Below are positions 1-7,862 of a stretch of 35,826 nucleotides of DNA, in pieces. The DNA is from an uncultured Neglectibacter sp. (lineage in GTDB: Bacteria > Bacillota > Clostridia > Oscillospirales > Acutalibacteraceae): positions 1 through 35,826 of the forward strand of contig CAMNSA010000019.1 of NCBI GenBank assembly GCA_946554335.1, given 5' to 3'. Position 1 is the first letter of the stretch. Each line of letters starts with the position of its first letter. Below the pieces are notes generated by a model. That model worked only from the letters and a program-made list of their open reading frames with translations. It had not been told where the DNA came from and did no database searches. The position numbers and the translations under genes were made by a program.

Positions 1-7
1 AAGTCCT

Positions 8-35
8 GGGGCGCGAAGCGCCCCTCTTTTCTTTC
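8..35 (+). terminator. Rho-independent terminator
   Basis: GGGGCGC (8-14) and GCGCCCC (18-24) pair around a GAA loop and are followed by a T-rich stretch. It probably ends a plus-strand gene lying before the window. Confidence 0.6.
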
Positions 36-116
36 AGAAAAGCACCGGACTTCTTAAAATTCAGATAGTTTTTTTAACGGCAAAGCCGTTGTTTGTGAGA
101 AGTCTATAGAAAAATT

Positions 117-149
117 GCCCCCGGAAGAATATTCCGGGGGCTTTTGTGC
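117..149 (+). terminator. Rho-independent terminator
   Basis: A perfect 10-bp stem (117-126 with 132-141) closes a GAATA loop and is followed by TTTTGTGCT. It may be a second terminator for the gene upstream of the window. Between it and the previous hairpin there is only a small AACGGC-AAA-GCCGTT palindrome (76-90) of unknown role; no gene is visible in 1-218. Confidence 0.65.
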
Positions 150-190
150 TGCTGTGCTTTATTTGTGAGAGATGTCCTAAATGCTCTTGC

Positions 191-239
191 CTTTATCCAA
201 CCATCTAATGTCCAACATCTAATAACTGCCATCTGACAA
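191..239 (-). repeat. Heptanucleotide array at anti-sigma gene 3' end
   Basis: Read on the minus strand, seven consecutive 7-mers follow each other: TTGTCAG, ATGGCAG, TTATTAG, ATGTTGG, ACATTAG, ATGGTTG, GATAAAG. The third unit supplies the TAG stop codon of the anti-sigma gene, and the first two encode its last residues. The first two units nearly match the array at the end of azlC (TTGTCAG ATGTCAG). Confidence 0.7.
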
Positions 240-1253
240 CTTTTCCCCTGCGCTCTGTATACTCAGCTCCGGGGAGAGCTTCGGGAAGCTGTCTTTCTCA
301 TAAAGCAGGCCGTCGCCGCCTTCCAGGATCAGAAGCGTAAGCTCTTCCTCGTCCAGCAGGAAATCTGCCAGGTCGCTCCAGCACAAAACGGCTCCGTTCT
401 TTTCCGTGACCTTTCCCGGAGCGAAGCGAAGAGAGAAGATTCCCCTTTGGCCTGCCTTTGGCAGCTCCCAGGGGCCTTCCGAGAGGGAAAGCCTTTTGAG
501 CACCGCTTCCGGCAGGGCGGCTGTCACGGTTCCCTCCTGCATTTCCCCGGCAAGAGAGGAAAGAACTTCTATCGTGATCACTGCGGTGTGGGAGAAGTGC
601 GAGCCGTCCTCCCGCTGAAGCTCCAGGTACTGGACGGAGACGATCTCGCCCAGAATTCTTACATCATACGCTCCTCTATCTTCTGACAGGGATTGGGAGG
701 CCGCGGCGGTGGGTCGTTTTGGATCGGCGGAGCCGAAGGCCTCCGGCTGTTCTTCAAAATAGGCGTGAAGACCTGTGGAATCCCGCAAAACAAGCGCTGT
801 CTTTCCCTCTCCGGCAACGGCTCCCGGTGCGGCGAATTCCGAAACCATATCTTCCGGGACTGCTTCCGACGCTGTTTCCAAACCCTGGAAGTCTTCTGCG
901 CTGCTTTCCGGGGCGCTCATGGCTGCCGGGAAGCTTTCCGCGTTGTCTGCTTCCAGTCCGCCGGTTTCCTGACCCTCCGCGGAACGAGGCGCTCCATCGG
1001 TCTCGAAAGCGGGGGAGAAAACGCCCGCAAGGGGAAGCAGACAGCAGCACAGCAGCAGACAGCTCAGAGCCAGGATCCAGGCGTTTCGCGGGTTGGAAGC
1101 ACGGGGGGCGGGGGCGTCCTTTTTTTCCAGGATCCGGGCGAGCATCCGATCTTTTGTCTTATCATCAGGCGTGAGCCTTTCCCAGGCGTCGTGCAGGCGT
1201 TCCTGTTCCGGGAAAGCTTTTTGGGAGCCCCGGTCAAAACGATCATCCTTCAA
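219..1253 (-). CDS. Membrane anti-sigma factor-like protein
   Basis: A protein of about 344 residues with a charged cytoplasmic-looking N-terminus, one strong hydrophobic segment (roughly residues 58-80, rich in L and C) and a long acidic extracytoplasmic region with no domain I recognise. The overlap with the upstream ECF sigma gene, which it follows, suggests it is the cognate membrane-anchored regulator; this is inferred from context and topology, not from a recognised anti-sigma motif. I chose TTG at 1253 because a perfect GGAGGTGAT Shine-Dalgarno (1266-1258) sits 8 bases before it. A GTG at 1262 is also open but lies inside that site. The last codons fall in a heptanucleotide repeat, so the C-terminus may be repeat-derived. 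Confidence 0.65.
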   Translation of the reverse strand: MKDDRFDRGSQKAFPEQERLHDAWERLTPDDKTKDRMLARILEKKDAPAPRASNPRNAWILALSCLLLCCCLLPLAGVFSPAFETDGAPRSAEGQETGGLEADNAESFPAAMSAPESSAEDFQGLETASEAVPEDMVSEFAAPGAVAGEGKTALVLRDSTGLHAYFEEQPEAFGSADPKRPTAAASQSLSEDRGAYDVRILGEIVSVQYLELQREDGSHFSHTAVITIEVLSSLAGEMQEGTVTAALPEAVLKRLSLSEGPWELPKAGQRGIFSLRFAPGKVTEKNGAVLCWSDLADFLLDEEELTLLILEGGDGLLYEKDSFPKLSPELSIQSAGEKLSDGSY

Positions 1254-1737
1254 AAAGATCACCTCCCAGTTTGCTGCGAAGCAGTTCTCTGCCTTTTTGC
1301 AGATAAGTGCGAACGGTGGAGGGCGGCTTTTTCAGAAGCTGAGCGATCTCCCCGCTGCGGTAGCCCTCATAGTAGAAAAGATAGAGGGGAAACCTGTATT
1401 TTTCCGGGAGAGACAGCAGCGCTTCCAGGGTCTCGTCCAGCTCTGTTGGGGGAGCGGCCTCCGTCTGTTCGTGCCATTCTAACGGCTCCCGCTTTTTCCA
1501 CCAATGGCGCAGCTGATCCCGGCACAGGTTGGAGGCGGTGACGATCAGCCAAGCCTTTTCATGCTCCTGATCCTGAAACTTGGGATCGGAGGACAGCAGG
1601 CGCAAAAAGGTGTTCTGTACCGCGTCCTCCGTGTCCGCCGGATTCTTGAGGAAGGAAAAACAGACGCGGTAAACCAGATCTGCCCTGCGCAGGTAGATCT
1701 CCAGAAAACGGTCCTGTTCCCGCTGTATCTTACTCAC
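1243..1737 (-). CDS. ECF-type RNA polymerase sigma factor
   Basis: A 164-residue sigma-70 family protein of extracytoplasmic-function size. Region 2 is visible near residues 20-60 (DAVQNTFLRL, the core-binding and -10 recognition helices). Region 4 is near residues 105-155, ending in a helix-turn-helix (EIAQLLKKPPSTVRTYLQKGR). The GTG start at 1737 has a GGGGGG Shine-Dalgarno 8 bases upstream. Its 3' end overlaps the anti-sigma gene by about 11 bases with that gene's TTG start, implying translational coupling. It should direct polymerase to a stress or envelope regulon, but the target promoters cannot be told from this window. Confidence 0.92.
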   Translation of the reverse strand: MSKIQREQDRFLEIYLRRADLVYRVCFSFLKNPADTEDAVQNTFLRLLSSDPKFQDQEHEKAWLIVTASNLCRDQLRHWWKKREPLEWHEQTEAAPPTELDETLEALLSLPEKYRFPLYLFYYEGYRSGEIAQLLKKPPSTVRTYLQKGRELLRSKLGGDLFEG

Positions 1738-1800
1738 CGATCATTCCCCCCATAGAAAAAACGAAGGACCCGTGGCTTTTGTCGAGGATTCGCCGAAATT

Positions 1801-1837
1801 TGAAAAAAGGGGGTAAGAGGGTGCGCCCCTCTTACCC
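1801..1837 (-). terminator. Terminator of the nif3-like gene
   Basis: A perfect 11-bp stem (1811-1821 with 1827-1837) with a 5-base loop. Read on the minus strand it is followed by CCTTTTTTC. It lies 32 bases beyond the nif3-like stop codon and separates that gene from the sigma factor gene. Confidence 0.85.
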
Positions 1838-1868
1838 GTGTGACAGTTGAAAGAAGATAGGGAAGCTT

Positions 1869-2684
1869 TTAAAATACATACCGGTAAAGGTCTGCCGAGG
1901 GAACAAACTGTACCCGGACATCAGGCCCCACAAGCTCCTTGACCCACACGGCGGCATATTTCATGCCCAGCTCCTCCGAATTGATATGTCCCAAGTGGAT
2001 GATCGCCTTGTTTTTCCCCAGCTGGGCGGCGTCTCTGGCGAAGCAGGCGGTGGTCCAGTCGATCATTTCGCCGGGGATCAGCACATCCACATCGTCCCCC
2101 ATAAGCAGGCGGGTAGTGGACTTTTCCTTCTCCTCGTCTCCCGGGAGAATATGGCCGCACACCACCACGTTCTGCACCTTCGCGTCCAGGTTTCCAATGA
2201 CCCTCACGCCGTTTAAGCCGATCTTTTCCTTTAAGTTGAGGGCAAGCTCCCTGACGGTAGTCTGGGGAAGATGGAACCGGATTGGCTTGTCGCCGTCCTC
2301 AAGGAGATACTCTTCCCAGTGAAGCTCCTTCATCAGTCCATAGCTGATACCGTCCGGCTTGTGGGTGTGAATGTGGTCGTGATCCCGCCAGATGGCGATG
2401 CGGTGCTCCTCACAGAGACTGCGCTTTTCGTCATACACCTGGTTTTTTCCCTCCAGCCAATCGGTGGGATCCATGTGCAGATAGTAGGCGGGCTCGTGGC
2501 AGATGATCAGGTTTGCGCGAAGCTCGATGGCCTTTCTGATCACCTCTACGCTGGCGCAGCAGGTGGTGACGATACCGGTGACCTCGTCCTCCGGATAGCC
2601 GCATTTGAAGCCGTCGCAGGTTTCTTCCCGCTGCAGGGGCGGATGGTAGGCGAGGATCTTGTCGATCACAGTCTGAATTGTCAT
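1869..2684 (-). CDS. Nif3-like dinuclear metal centre protein
   Basis: A 271-residue protein of the Nif3/DUF34 (GTP cyclohydrolase I type 2-like) family, which forms toroidal hexamers with a two-metal site. Family landmarks are a DLIISHHP-like block (NLIICHEPAYY, about residues 58-68), the N-terminal metal-site loop around IWRDHDHIHTH (about 98-108) and the C-terminal block GEMIDWTT...LGHINSEE (about 205-240), which carries the second set of metal ligands. Length matches the short bacterial form without the inserted PII-like domain. The cellular role of the family is unsettled. It follows the AbrB-type transporter gene by 87 bases on the same strand and may be co-transcribed. Confidence 0.85.
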   Translation of the reverse strand: MTIQTVIDKILAYHPPLQREETCDGFKCGYPEDEVTGIVTTCCASVEVIRKAIELRANLIICHEPAYYLHMDPTDWLEGKNQVYDEKRSLCEEHRIAIWRDHDHIHTHKPDGISYGLMKELHWEEYLLEDGDKPIRFHLPQTTVRELALNLKEKIGLNGVRVIGNLDAKVQNVVVCGHILPGDEEKEKSTTRLLMGDDVDVLIPGEMIDWTTACFARDAAQLGKNKAIIHLGHINSEELGMKYAAVWVKELVGPDVRVQFVPSADLYRYVF

Positions 2685-2733
2685 GTCGGACGCCTCATTT
2701 CTTGATTCTATTCTTTCAAAAGCCGTAATCCGG

Positions 2734-2763
2734 TCTTTAAAGTTTTTAAAAACTCTTTGTCAA
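2734..2763 (-). promoter_or_regulatory. Possible promoter for nif3-like gene
   Basis: On the minus strand a perfect TTGACA (2763-2758) is followed after 17-18 bases by TTAAAG or TAAAGA. The -35 is convincing and the -10 poor, so this is a weak call. Confidence 0.3.
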
Positions 2764-2771
2764 ATGCCCTC

Positions 2772-3836
2772 TCAGCCGGAAAAGGCATCCACCAGTGAGA
2801 TCAGCGCCTGGATCAGCAGGGGAAACAGCAGGACCACGCTCATGTTTCTCGCGGTGTGCATCACGGCCACCTTAGGGGTGTCTGCGCCCAGCTCGTCAGA
2901 AAGCAGAGACATCTCCTGGATCCCGCCCGGAGTGGAGGCCAGCATGGCGGTGCAGCGGTCCGTTTTCGCAAGGCGGCGGATCAGCGCGGAGGTGAGGAAG
3001 GTAAAGGCGAAGATCCCAAAAAGCATGACCAAAACTGGGAAAAGCAGCTTCTGCGGCTCCGACAGGATCTCACGGTTTAGCCTCATGCCCACATAGGCGC
3101 CGCTGAGTATCTGCAAAACCGATTTCAACAGTTTGGGATACCGCTGTTTTCCCAGCTTCACACAGTAGAGTGTGCTGCCGATCATGGAGCCTATCATGGC
3201 TCCGGCGTTGACCTTCAGGAAGTAGAGGATCATCCCGCCTGCAGTGCCTGCCAGCAGCATGAGAAACAGGCTCTTCCTCCAAACAGAAAGCCCCTCTCTC
3301 TGCGCGGCAGCCTTCTTTTTTTCCGTGATCTGTCCGGTCTCCCGGCGATCCAGAAAGCGGATGAGGGGGGGAATGAACAGGTAGATCAGAATAAGACGGC
3401 AGACCTGCAAAATGGCCACCATTCCCACATCTGCGCCGAAATCGGCGGACATGATGGTCATATCCTGGCTGCTGCCAGGAGCGGCGGCAAACAGGGAGGT
3501 TTCAAAGCTCAGCCCCGCGAACAGAGAAAGCAGAGTGGCGAACGCCAGGTCTAAGAAGACCATGGAGGCGATGAGCACCAGCACGGCCTTCCACAGGCTT
3601 TTCATGTCCCGAAGCTCTTCCTTCCCGATGCGGGAGCCCACCATCGCTCCGGAAAAGATCTGCAGCGCCACCCGGACGCTGCTGTAGAACTTGCCCATTC
3701 CGGTGAGAAGATGAAAGGCGGCCACAAAGACCATGGCGCCCACCAGGAGCCCGCCGGGAAAATGCAGCTTCTTTCCCAGAAAGCCGCCCAAAGAGGCGAT
3801 CAGCACGGTGAGAAGAAATTTCAGCAGCTCCTGCAT
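2772..3836 (-). CDS. AbrB-family membrane protein (putative transporter)
   Basis: About 354 residues, highly hydrophobic, with an internal duplication: two halves each start with a G-x(3)-P-G-G/G-A-M type segment (LHFPGGLLVGAMV near residue 22; VNAGAMIGSMIGS near 215). Each half also has a P-G-S/G-x-Q-x-M/E-M motif (AAPGSSQDMTIM and ASTPGGIQEMSLL). That is the pattern of the AbrB/ammonia-monooxygenase-like duplicated membrane family, often annotated as a transporter of unknown substrate. I start it at ATG 3836, which has AAGGAG 7 bases upstream. An ATG two codons earlier is too close to that site, and a longer upstream frame has no ribosome site. No clear promoter was seen. Confidence 0.85.
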   Translation of the reverse strand: MQELLKFLLTVLIASLGGFLGKKLHFPGGLLVGAMVFVAAFHLLTGMGKFYSSVRVALQIFSGAMVGSRIGKEELRDMKSLWKAVLVLIASMVFLDLAFATLLSLFAGLSFETSLFAAAPGSSQDMTIMSADFGADVGMVAILQVCRLILIYLFIPPLIRFLDRRETGQITEKKKAAAQREGLSVWRKSLFLMLLAGTAGGMILYFLKVNAGAMIGSMIGSTLYCVKLGKQRYPKLLKSVLQILSGAYVGMRLNREILSEPQKLLFPVLVMLFGIFAFTFLTSALIRRLAKTDRCTAMLASTPGGIQEMSLLSDELGADTPKVAVMHTARNMSVVLLFPLLIQALISLVDAFSG

Positions 3837-3990
3837 AGGCATGCTCCTTTTTGAGTTTTTGATAAGAAAAAAGAGCCGCCTCCTGGAGGTCAACTCATTC
3901 TGTGCGGTATTCATGATCAGCCCTGCTCTGTGAGGCAAAGCCGCCGCTTCTCTTCATTTTTCACCGGAAACGGCATTTTAAATGAAAAGT

Positions 3991-4030
3991 GAAAAGAAAC
4001 GGCACTTGCCAAGGCAAATTGCCGTTTCTT
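3991..4030 (-). terminator. Terminator of tRNA-Pro transcript
   Basis: On the minus strand AAGAAACGGCA pairs with TGCCGTTTCTT around a 15-base loop just after the tRNA CCA end, and the 3' arm runs into TTTTCACTTTTC. Confidence 0.75.
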
Positions 4031-4032
4031 TC

Positions 4033-4109
4033 TGGTCCGAGTGGCGAGACTTGAACTCACGGCCTCTTGACCCCCAGTCAAGCGCGCTACCAGCTGCGCC
4101 ACACCCGGA
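4033..4109 (-). tRNA. tRNA-Pro (anticodon GGG)
   Basis: The minus strand folds as a full cloverleaf. The acceptor arm TCCGGGT pairs with ACTCGGA (one G-U pair), and a D arm with AGCTGGTAGC follows. The anticodon stem CTTGA/TCAAG holds the loop CTGGGGG, giving anticodon GGG. The T arm contains GTTCAAGTC, and a CCA end is encoded. Decodes CCC and CCU. It has its own strong promoter and terminator. Confidence 0.95.
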
Positions 4110-4120
4110 CAACATGCTAT

Positions 4121-4149
4121 ATTATATCCGATATCCTTCTAAATTGCAA
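4121..4149 (-). promoter_or_regulatory. Sigma-70-type promoter of tRNA-Pro
   Basis: On the minus strand TTGCAA (-35) and a perfect TATAAT (-10) are 17 bases apart, placing the start about 5 bases before the tRNA. Confidence 0.85.
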
Positions 4150-4283
4150 GAACTTTCTAAAAAGAAAAGAGAAAAAATTTTGTGGAGAGAAAAGTTTTCT
4201 TTGAAAAGAGAAATTTTCTCTTTTTGTGCGGTGCCTCTTCCTGTTGTATTGTTTCTTTGCGACATTCTCCAGTCAGAAAAAAC

Positions 4284-4312
4284 TTGCTTTTCTTTTCCGT
4301 CCGCGGTATACT
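4284..4312 (+). promoter_or_regulatory. Promoter of azlCD
   Basis: TTGCTT, 17 bases, TATACT. It diverges from the tRNA promoter and lies 35 bases before the azlC start. Confidence 0.75.
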
Positions 4313-4347
4313 TTGCGCTGGACAAAAAATGAGGGGAGGAAGGCCAG

Positions 4348-5073
4348 TTGGGAAGCAGACGCACTGTTTTGCTGCGCGGGGCCCGGGATGGGGCGCCCAT
4401 CGCCGTGGGCTATTTTGTGGTGGCCTTTACCCTGGGCTTCGCCGCGAAAAACGCGGGATTTTCCCCTGTGCAGGCCATGGTGGAAAGCCTTTTGAACAAC
4501 GCCTCCGCCGGAGAGTACGCAGTATTTTCCCTGGTGGCCGCCGGCGCGGAGTATTGGGAGGTGGCGGTGATGACCCTGGTGGCCAACGCCCGCTATCTTT
4601 TGATGAGCTGTGCGTTAAGTCAGAAGCTTTCCCCGAAAACCCCGCTTTTTCACCGGCTCCTTCTGGCCTTTGACCTGACGGACGAGCTGTTTGGGATCTC
4701 CATCGCTTATCCCGGGGCTTTGGATCCCTTTTACACCTACGGCGCTATGGCGCTGGCCATACCCGGCTGGGGGCTGGGCACTTTTTTGGGAGTGGCAGTG
4801 GGAAATGTGCTGCCCCTAAGGCTCGTCAGCGCTTTGAGCGTAGGTCTTTACGGGATGTTTTTGGCCATCATCATGCCCCCCGCGAAACAGGACCGGGTGG
4901 TGCTCATACTGGTGCTTCTCAGCTTCGCTCTAAGCTTTTTCGCCTCCCGTGCGCCTTTTCTCTCCGGCATTTCTCCGGGGATCAAAACCATCTGCCTTAC
5001 CGTGATAATCTCCTTTGGGGCGGCGATCGTAAAGCCGCGGGAGATCAGTTGTCAGATGTCAGTGGATGGATAA
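4348..5073 (+). CDS. azlC: AzlC: branched-chain amino acid exporter, large subunit
   Basis: A 241-residue polytopic membrane protein of the AzlC (LIV-E) family. With AzlD it forms an exporter of branched-chain amino acids and analogues. Family features are the N-terminal G-x-P-I-A-x-G-Y/F-x-x-x-x-x-x-x-G block (residues 16-30), the NARYLLM motif (about 90-96) and the DE-F-G segment (about 110-118). The start is TTG at 4348 behind GGGGAGG with 7-base spacing; no ATG or GTG fits as well. azlD follows after 45 bases. The last residues (CQMSVDG) are encoded by a heptanucleotide repeat, so the ancestral C-terminus may have been replaced. Confidence 0.92.
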   Translation: MGSRRTVLLRGARDGAPIAVGYFVVAFTLGFAAKNAGFSPVQAMVESLLNNASAGEYAVFSLVAAGAEYWEVAVMTLVANARYLLMSCALSQKLSPKTPLFHRLLLAFDLTDELFGISIAYPGALDPFYTYGAMALAIPGWGLGTFLGVAVGNVLPLRLVSALSVGLYGMFLAIIMPPAKQDRVVLILVLLSFALSFFASRAPFLSGISPGIKTICLTVIISFGAAIVKPREISCQMSVDG

Positions 5074-5076
5074 GAG
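5049..5076 (+). repeat. Heptanucleotide array at azlC 3' end
   Basis: Four 7-mers (TTGTCAG ATGTCAG TGGATGG ATAAGAG) overlap the end of azlC; the TAA stop (5071-5073) is inside the last unit. Short and degenerate, but the first two units nearly repeat the array at 226-239. Confidence 0.5.
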
Positions 5077-5118
5077 CTTTTGTTTTCAGAAGAAATTTTT
5101 GAATAGGGAGAGAGAAGC

Positions 5119-5421
5119 GTGAAAAATATCTGGATCTATATTTTGATCTCCGCTCTGGTCTCCTATCTGATCCGGGTGACCCCTCTGGTGCTGATCCGAA
5201 GAGAGATCACCAACAGGACCCTGCGCTCCTTTCTCTATTATGTCCCCTATGTCACCCTTTCCGTAATGACCTTTCCCGCCATCATGGACGCAACCTCCAG
5301 CCCTGCTGCGGGGCTGCTCGCCCTGCTTGCGGGGGCCATTCTCGCCTGGAAGGGAAAGAGCCTGTTTTTGGTGGCGGTATCCTGCTGCGCAGTGGTGTTC
5401 CTTTTCGAGCTCTTTTTGTGA
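5119..5421 (+). CDS. azlD: AzlD: branched-chain amino acid exporter, small subunit
   Basis: A 100-residue protein with four hydrophobic segments, matching the AzlD family in size. The N-terminal pattern is typical: an aliphatic helix, then TYLIR-like residues (SYLIRVTPLVLIRR), then a P-x-x-T-L/A-S-x-M-T-F-P segment (YVPYVTLSVMTFP). It is the partner of AzlC in the two-component LIV exporter. The GTG start at 5119 is preceded by AGGGAGAG. It sits directly upstream of the liv import operon but is separated from it by a promoter. Confidence 0.9.
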   Translation: MKNIWIYILISALVSYLIRVTPLVLIRREITNRTLRSFLYYVPYVTLSVMTFPAIMDATSSPAAGLLALLAGAILAWKGKSLFLVAVSCCAVVFLFELFL

Positions 5422-5510
5422 GGGCGTTCCTCCGGCTTTTGTTCACTTGCTCTAAATTTCTTAACATCAGAAAAGAATTTATTAGATATGACTGTTTCAA
5501 ATTTTTCGTT

Positions 5511-5543
5511 TGCCCTTCTTACAGGGGGGGCGTTTCTTTTTTG
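5511..5543 (+). terminator. Weak terminator-like hairpin after azlD
   Basis: TGCCC (5511-5515) can pair with GGGCG (5528-5532), followed by TTTCTTTTTTG. The stem is short and one pair is G-U, so termination here is only plausible. Confidence 0.35.
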
Positions 5544-5553
5544 CGATTTTTCC

Positions 5554-5582
5554 TTGACAAATCTGCAATTTCGCGGTATATT
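5554..5582 (+). promoter_or_regulatory. Promoter of the liv operon
   Basis: A perfect TTGACA and TATATT are separated by 17 bases, about 80 bases upstream of the livJ start. Confidence 0.85.
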
Positions 5583-5660
5583 TGCAAACAGTAGTTTTCC
5601 TTTTGAACATTAAAAATTGAAGGGAACACTTTCTAAACTTGCAAAAAGAAGGGTATCGGT

Positions 5661-6821
5661 ATGAAAAAATTTTTGAGAGCGGCAGCGCTTTTGTTAGCAG
5701 CTGTCCTGGTGTGTGCGAGCTTTGCCGCCTGCGGTTCGGCGGGGCATACAGCCAATAATACGGAATATGTGATCGGCCTGTCCGGCCCCCTGACCGGCGG
5801 TGCGGCCGTGTACGGCGTGGCGGTTCAGAATTCCGCCCAGATGGCCGTGGATGAGATCAACGCGGCCGGAGGCCTTAATGGAGTACGGTTCAAGGTGATT
5901 GCCAAGGACGACACCCATGACGCCGCCAAGGTGGCCGCCAACTACTCCTCTCTGATGGAGGAGGGGATGCAGGTGTCTCTGGGCACCGTCACCACCGCTC
6001 CCGGTTTGGAGTTTTCCAATCTTTCCAAGGAGGACAACCTGTTCTTTCTGACGCCCTCCGCCTCCGGCAACGACATCCCGAAGAACGACAACGGCTTCCA
6101 GATGTGCTTCGCCGACGGCAACCAGGGCGCTGTGGCCGCGGGCTATGTGAATTCCACGGGCCTGAAAAACATCGGCATTTTCTATAAGTCTGACGATCCC
6201 TATTCCAAGGGCATTTACGAGCAGTTCATGGAGAATCTTGACAGTTCCATCGAGACGGTGGAGGCCGTATTCACCGACGCCAACACCTCCGACTTCTCCG
6301 CGCAGATCAGCACCCTGAAGGACTGCACCTTCATCTTTATGCCCATCTATTACACGCCGGCCTCCCTGTTCATGACCCAGGCAAAGTCCATTGTAAGCCC
6401 CACCGCCACCTATTACGGCTGCGATGGCTTTGACGGCATCGAGTCCGCGGAGGGCTTTGACATCACTGCCATTCCCCAGGAGGTCACCATGCTGTCCCAC
6501 TTCAATTCCAAGGCCACCGACGGCGCCGCCGCGGAATTTGTGAAGAAGTACACGGAGAAGTATGGCGCGGATACGCTCAATCAGTTCGGCGCTTCCGCCT
6601 ATGACTGCGTCTATGCCATTTACAACGCCATGAAGGAGATCGCGGAGGGCGGCAAGGAGATCCCCGTGACCATCTCTCCCTCTGAGCTGTGCGATCTTCT
6701 CAAGGGGAAATTTACCGGCGGCTTTACCTATTCCGGCGTCACTGGCAGCGAGATCAAGTGGGAAGCAAACGGCTATGTTTCCAAGGAAGCCGTGAAATAT
6801 GTGATCAAAGAGGCAGACTGA
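5661..6821 (+). CDS. livJ: Branched-chain amino acid ABC transporter, binding lipoprotein
   Basis: A 386-residue periplasmic-binding-type receptor of the Leu/Ile/Val family. It has a lipoprotein signal peptide: K-rich start, hydrophobic core, lipobox S-F-A-A-C with the lipidated Cys at residue 24. The mature protein opens with the family hallmark IGLSGPLTGGAAVYG, followed by AVDEINAAGGLNG and DDTHDAAKVAAN. It would capture branched-chain or related amino acids at the outer membrane face and hand them to LivHM. The start ATG follows AGAAGGG. Its stop is followed by a large stem-loop before livH, which may let this gene be expressed above the rest of the operon. Confidence 0.93.
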   Translation: MKKFLRAAALLLAAVLVCASFAACGSAGHTANNTEYVIGLSGPLTGGAAVYGVAVQNSAQMAVDEINAAGGLNGVRFKVIAKDDTHDAAKVAANYSSLMEEGMQVSLGTVTTAPGLEFSNLSKEDNLFFLTPSASGNDIPKNDNGFQMCFADGNQGAVAAGYVNSTGLKNIGIFYKSDDPYSKGIYEQFMENLDSSIETVEAVFTDANTSDFSAQISTLKDCTFIFMPIYYTPASLFMTQAKSIVSPTATYYGCDGFDGIESAEGFDITAIPQEVTMLSHFNSKATDGAAAEFVKKYTEKYGADTLNQFGASAYDCVYAIYNAMKEIAEGGKEIPVTISPSELCDLLKGKFTGGFTYSGVTGSEIKWEANGYVSKEAVKYVIKEAD

Positions 6822-6850
6822 ACAGAATCAAAAAGTCTTGAGGACTGAAC

Positions 6851-6963
6851 GCTTCGGAGAGGAACACCTGAAAGGGGAGAAAGCTCCCAAAAGACAACTG
6901 ACCCTTCGAACAGGTGTCCTTTCTGAAGCATACCGGCGCCGGCGGGGAAACCCTAACCGGCGC
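6851..6963 (+). promoter_or_regulatory. Large stem-loops between livJ and livH
   Basis: Bases 6851-6862 and 6864-6870 pair with 6911-6929, giving a 19-bp stem broken only by one bulged A. Its 40-base apical loop contains a GGGAG-AAAG-CTCCC hairpin (6875-6888). A second hairpin, GCGCCGG (6936-6942) with CCGGCGC (6957-6963), follows. There is no T-tract, so it is not a simple terminator. A role in protecting the livJ mRNA 3' end or damping livHMGF is inferred. Confidence 0.6.
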
Positions 6964-6989
6964 ACTGCGTTATAGAGGATGGGGAAGCT

Positions 6990-7862
6990 ATGGAAATTTT
7001 GGAGACCTTGATCAACGGCCTGAGCTCCGGCGGCACCTATGCCATGATCGCCCTGGGGTATACGATGGTCTACGGCATCGCAAAGATGCTGAACTTCGCC
7101 CACGGCGATATCATCATGGTGGGCGGATATACGATTTTTGTGACCATGGGACTGACGGGAAACCCTATTCTGGGGCTTCTGGCTGCCGTCCTGTTCTGCG
7201 TAGTCCTGGGGGTCGTGGTAGAGCGCGTCGCCTACAAGCCCTTACGGGGCGCCACGCCCCTTGCCGTGCTCATCACTGCCATCGGCGTCAGCTACCTGCT
7301 GCAAAGCGTGGCCCAGATGATCTTTAAATCCTCGCCGAAAATGGTGATGATCGCCGATTTGGGCAATGTGGAGTTTTTGGGGCTTTACATCCCCATGTAT
7401 GTCATCGTCACCCTGATCTGCTCTGTGATTATCATGGTGGTCTTGAGCCTGTTCGTGCGCTTTACCAGAACGGGGCGGGCGATGGTGGCCGTGTCAGAGG
7501 ACCGGGGCGCTGCCCAACTGATGGGGATCAGCGTCAATCGGATCATCACCGTCACCTTCGCCATCGGCTCGGCGCTGGCGGCTTTTGCCGGCTTCTTTAT
7601 GCTGATGAAGTCCCCAAGCCTCACTAATACTATGGGCGCCATGCCCGGCATCAAGGCTTTTACGGCCGCGGTGATCGGCGGGATCGGGTCTATTCCCGGA
7701 GCCATGGTGGGCGGCATCGTGCTGGGGCTCATCGAGGCCTGTTCCTATAAGATCACGGTGATTGCCCCCTATACTGACGCCATCGAGTTTCTGATCCTGA
7801 TCCTGCTTTTGCTGGTGCGTCCCACCGGCATTTTGGGCAAGAAGAGGAGGGAGAAGGTGTGA
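6990..7862 (+). CDS. livH: LivH: branched-chain amino acid ABC permease
   Basis: A 290-residue membrane permease of the LivH family, with about eight hydrophobic segments. Recognisable blocks are the N-terminal NGLSSGGTYAMIALGYTMVYG, the LNFAHGDI motif (residues 35-42) and the C-terminal cytoplasmic loop AVIGGIGSIPGAMVGG with LGLIE that docks the ATPases. It pairs with LivM to form the channel. The ATG start follows a GGGGAAG ribosome site. Its stop overlaps the livM start. Confidence 0.95.
   Translation: MEILETLINGLSSGGTYAMIALGYTMVYGIAKMLNFAHGDIIMVGGYTIFVTMGLTGNPILGLLAAVLFCVVLGVVVERVAYKPLRGATPLAVLITAIGVSYLLQSVAQMIFKSSPKMVMIADLGNVEFLGLYIPMYVIVTLICSVIIMVVLSLFVRFTRTGRAMVAVSEDRGAAQLMGISVNRIITVTFAIGSALAAFAGFFMLMKSPSLTNTMGAMPGIKAFTAAVIGGIGSIPGAMVGGIVLGLIEACSYKITVIAPYTDAIEFLILILLLLVRPTGILGKKRREKV

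Noticed and set aside
5049-5076. Frameshift or sequencing error at the azlC 3' end
   Set aside because: The odd C-terminus is better explained by the heptanucleotide repeat, which recurs at other gene ends.
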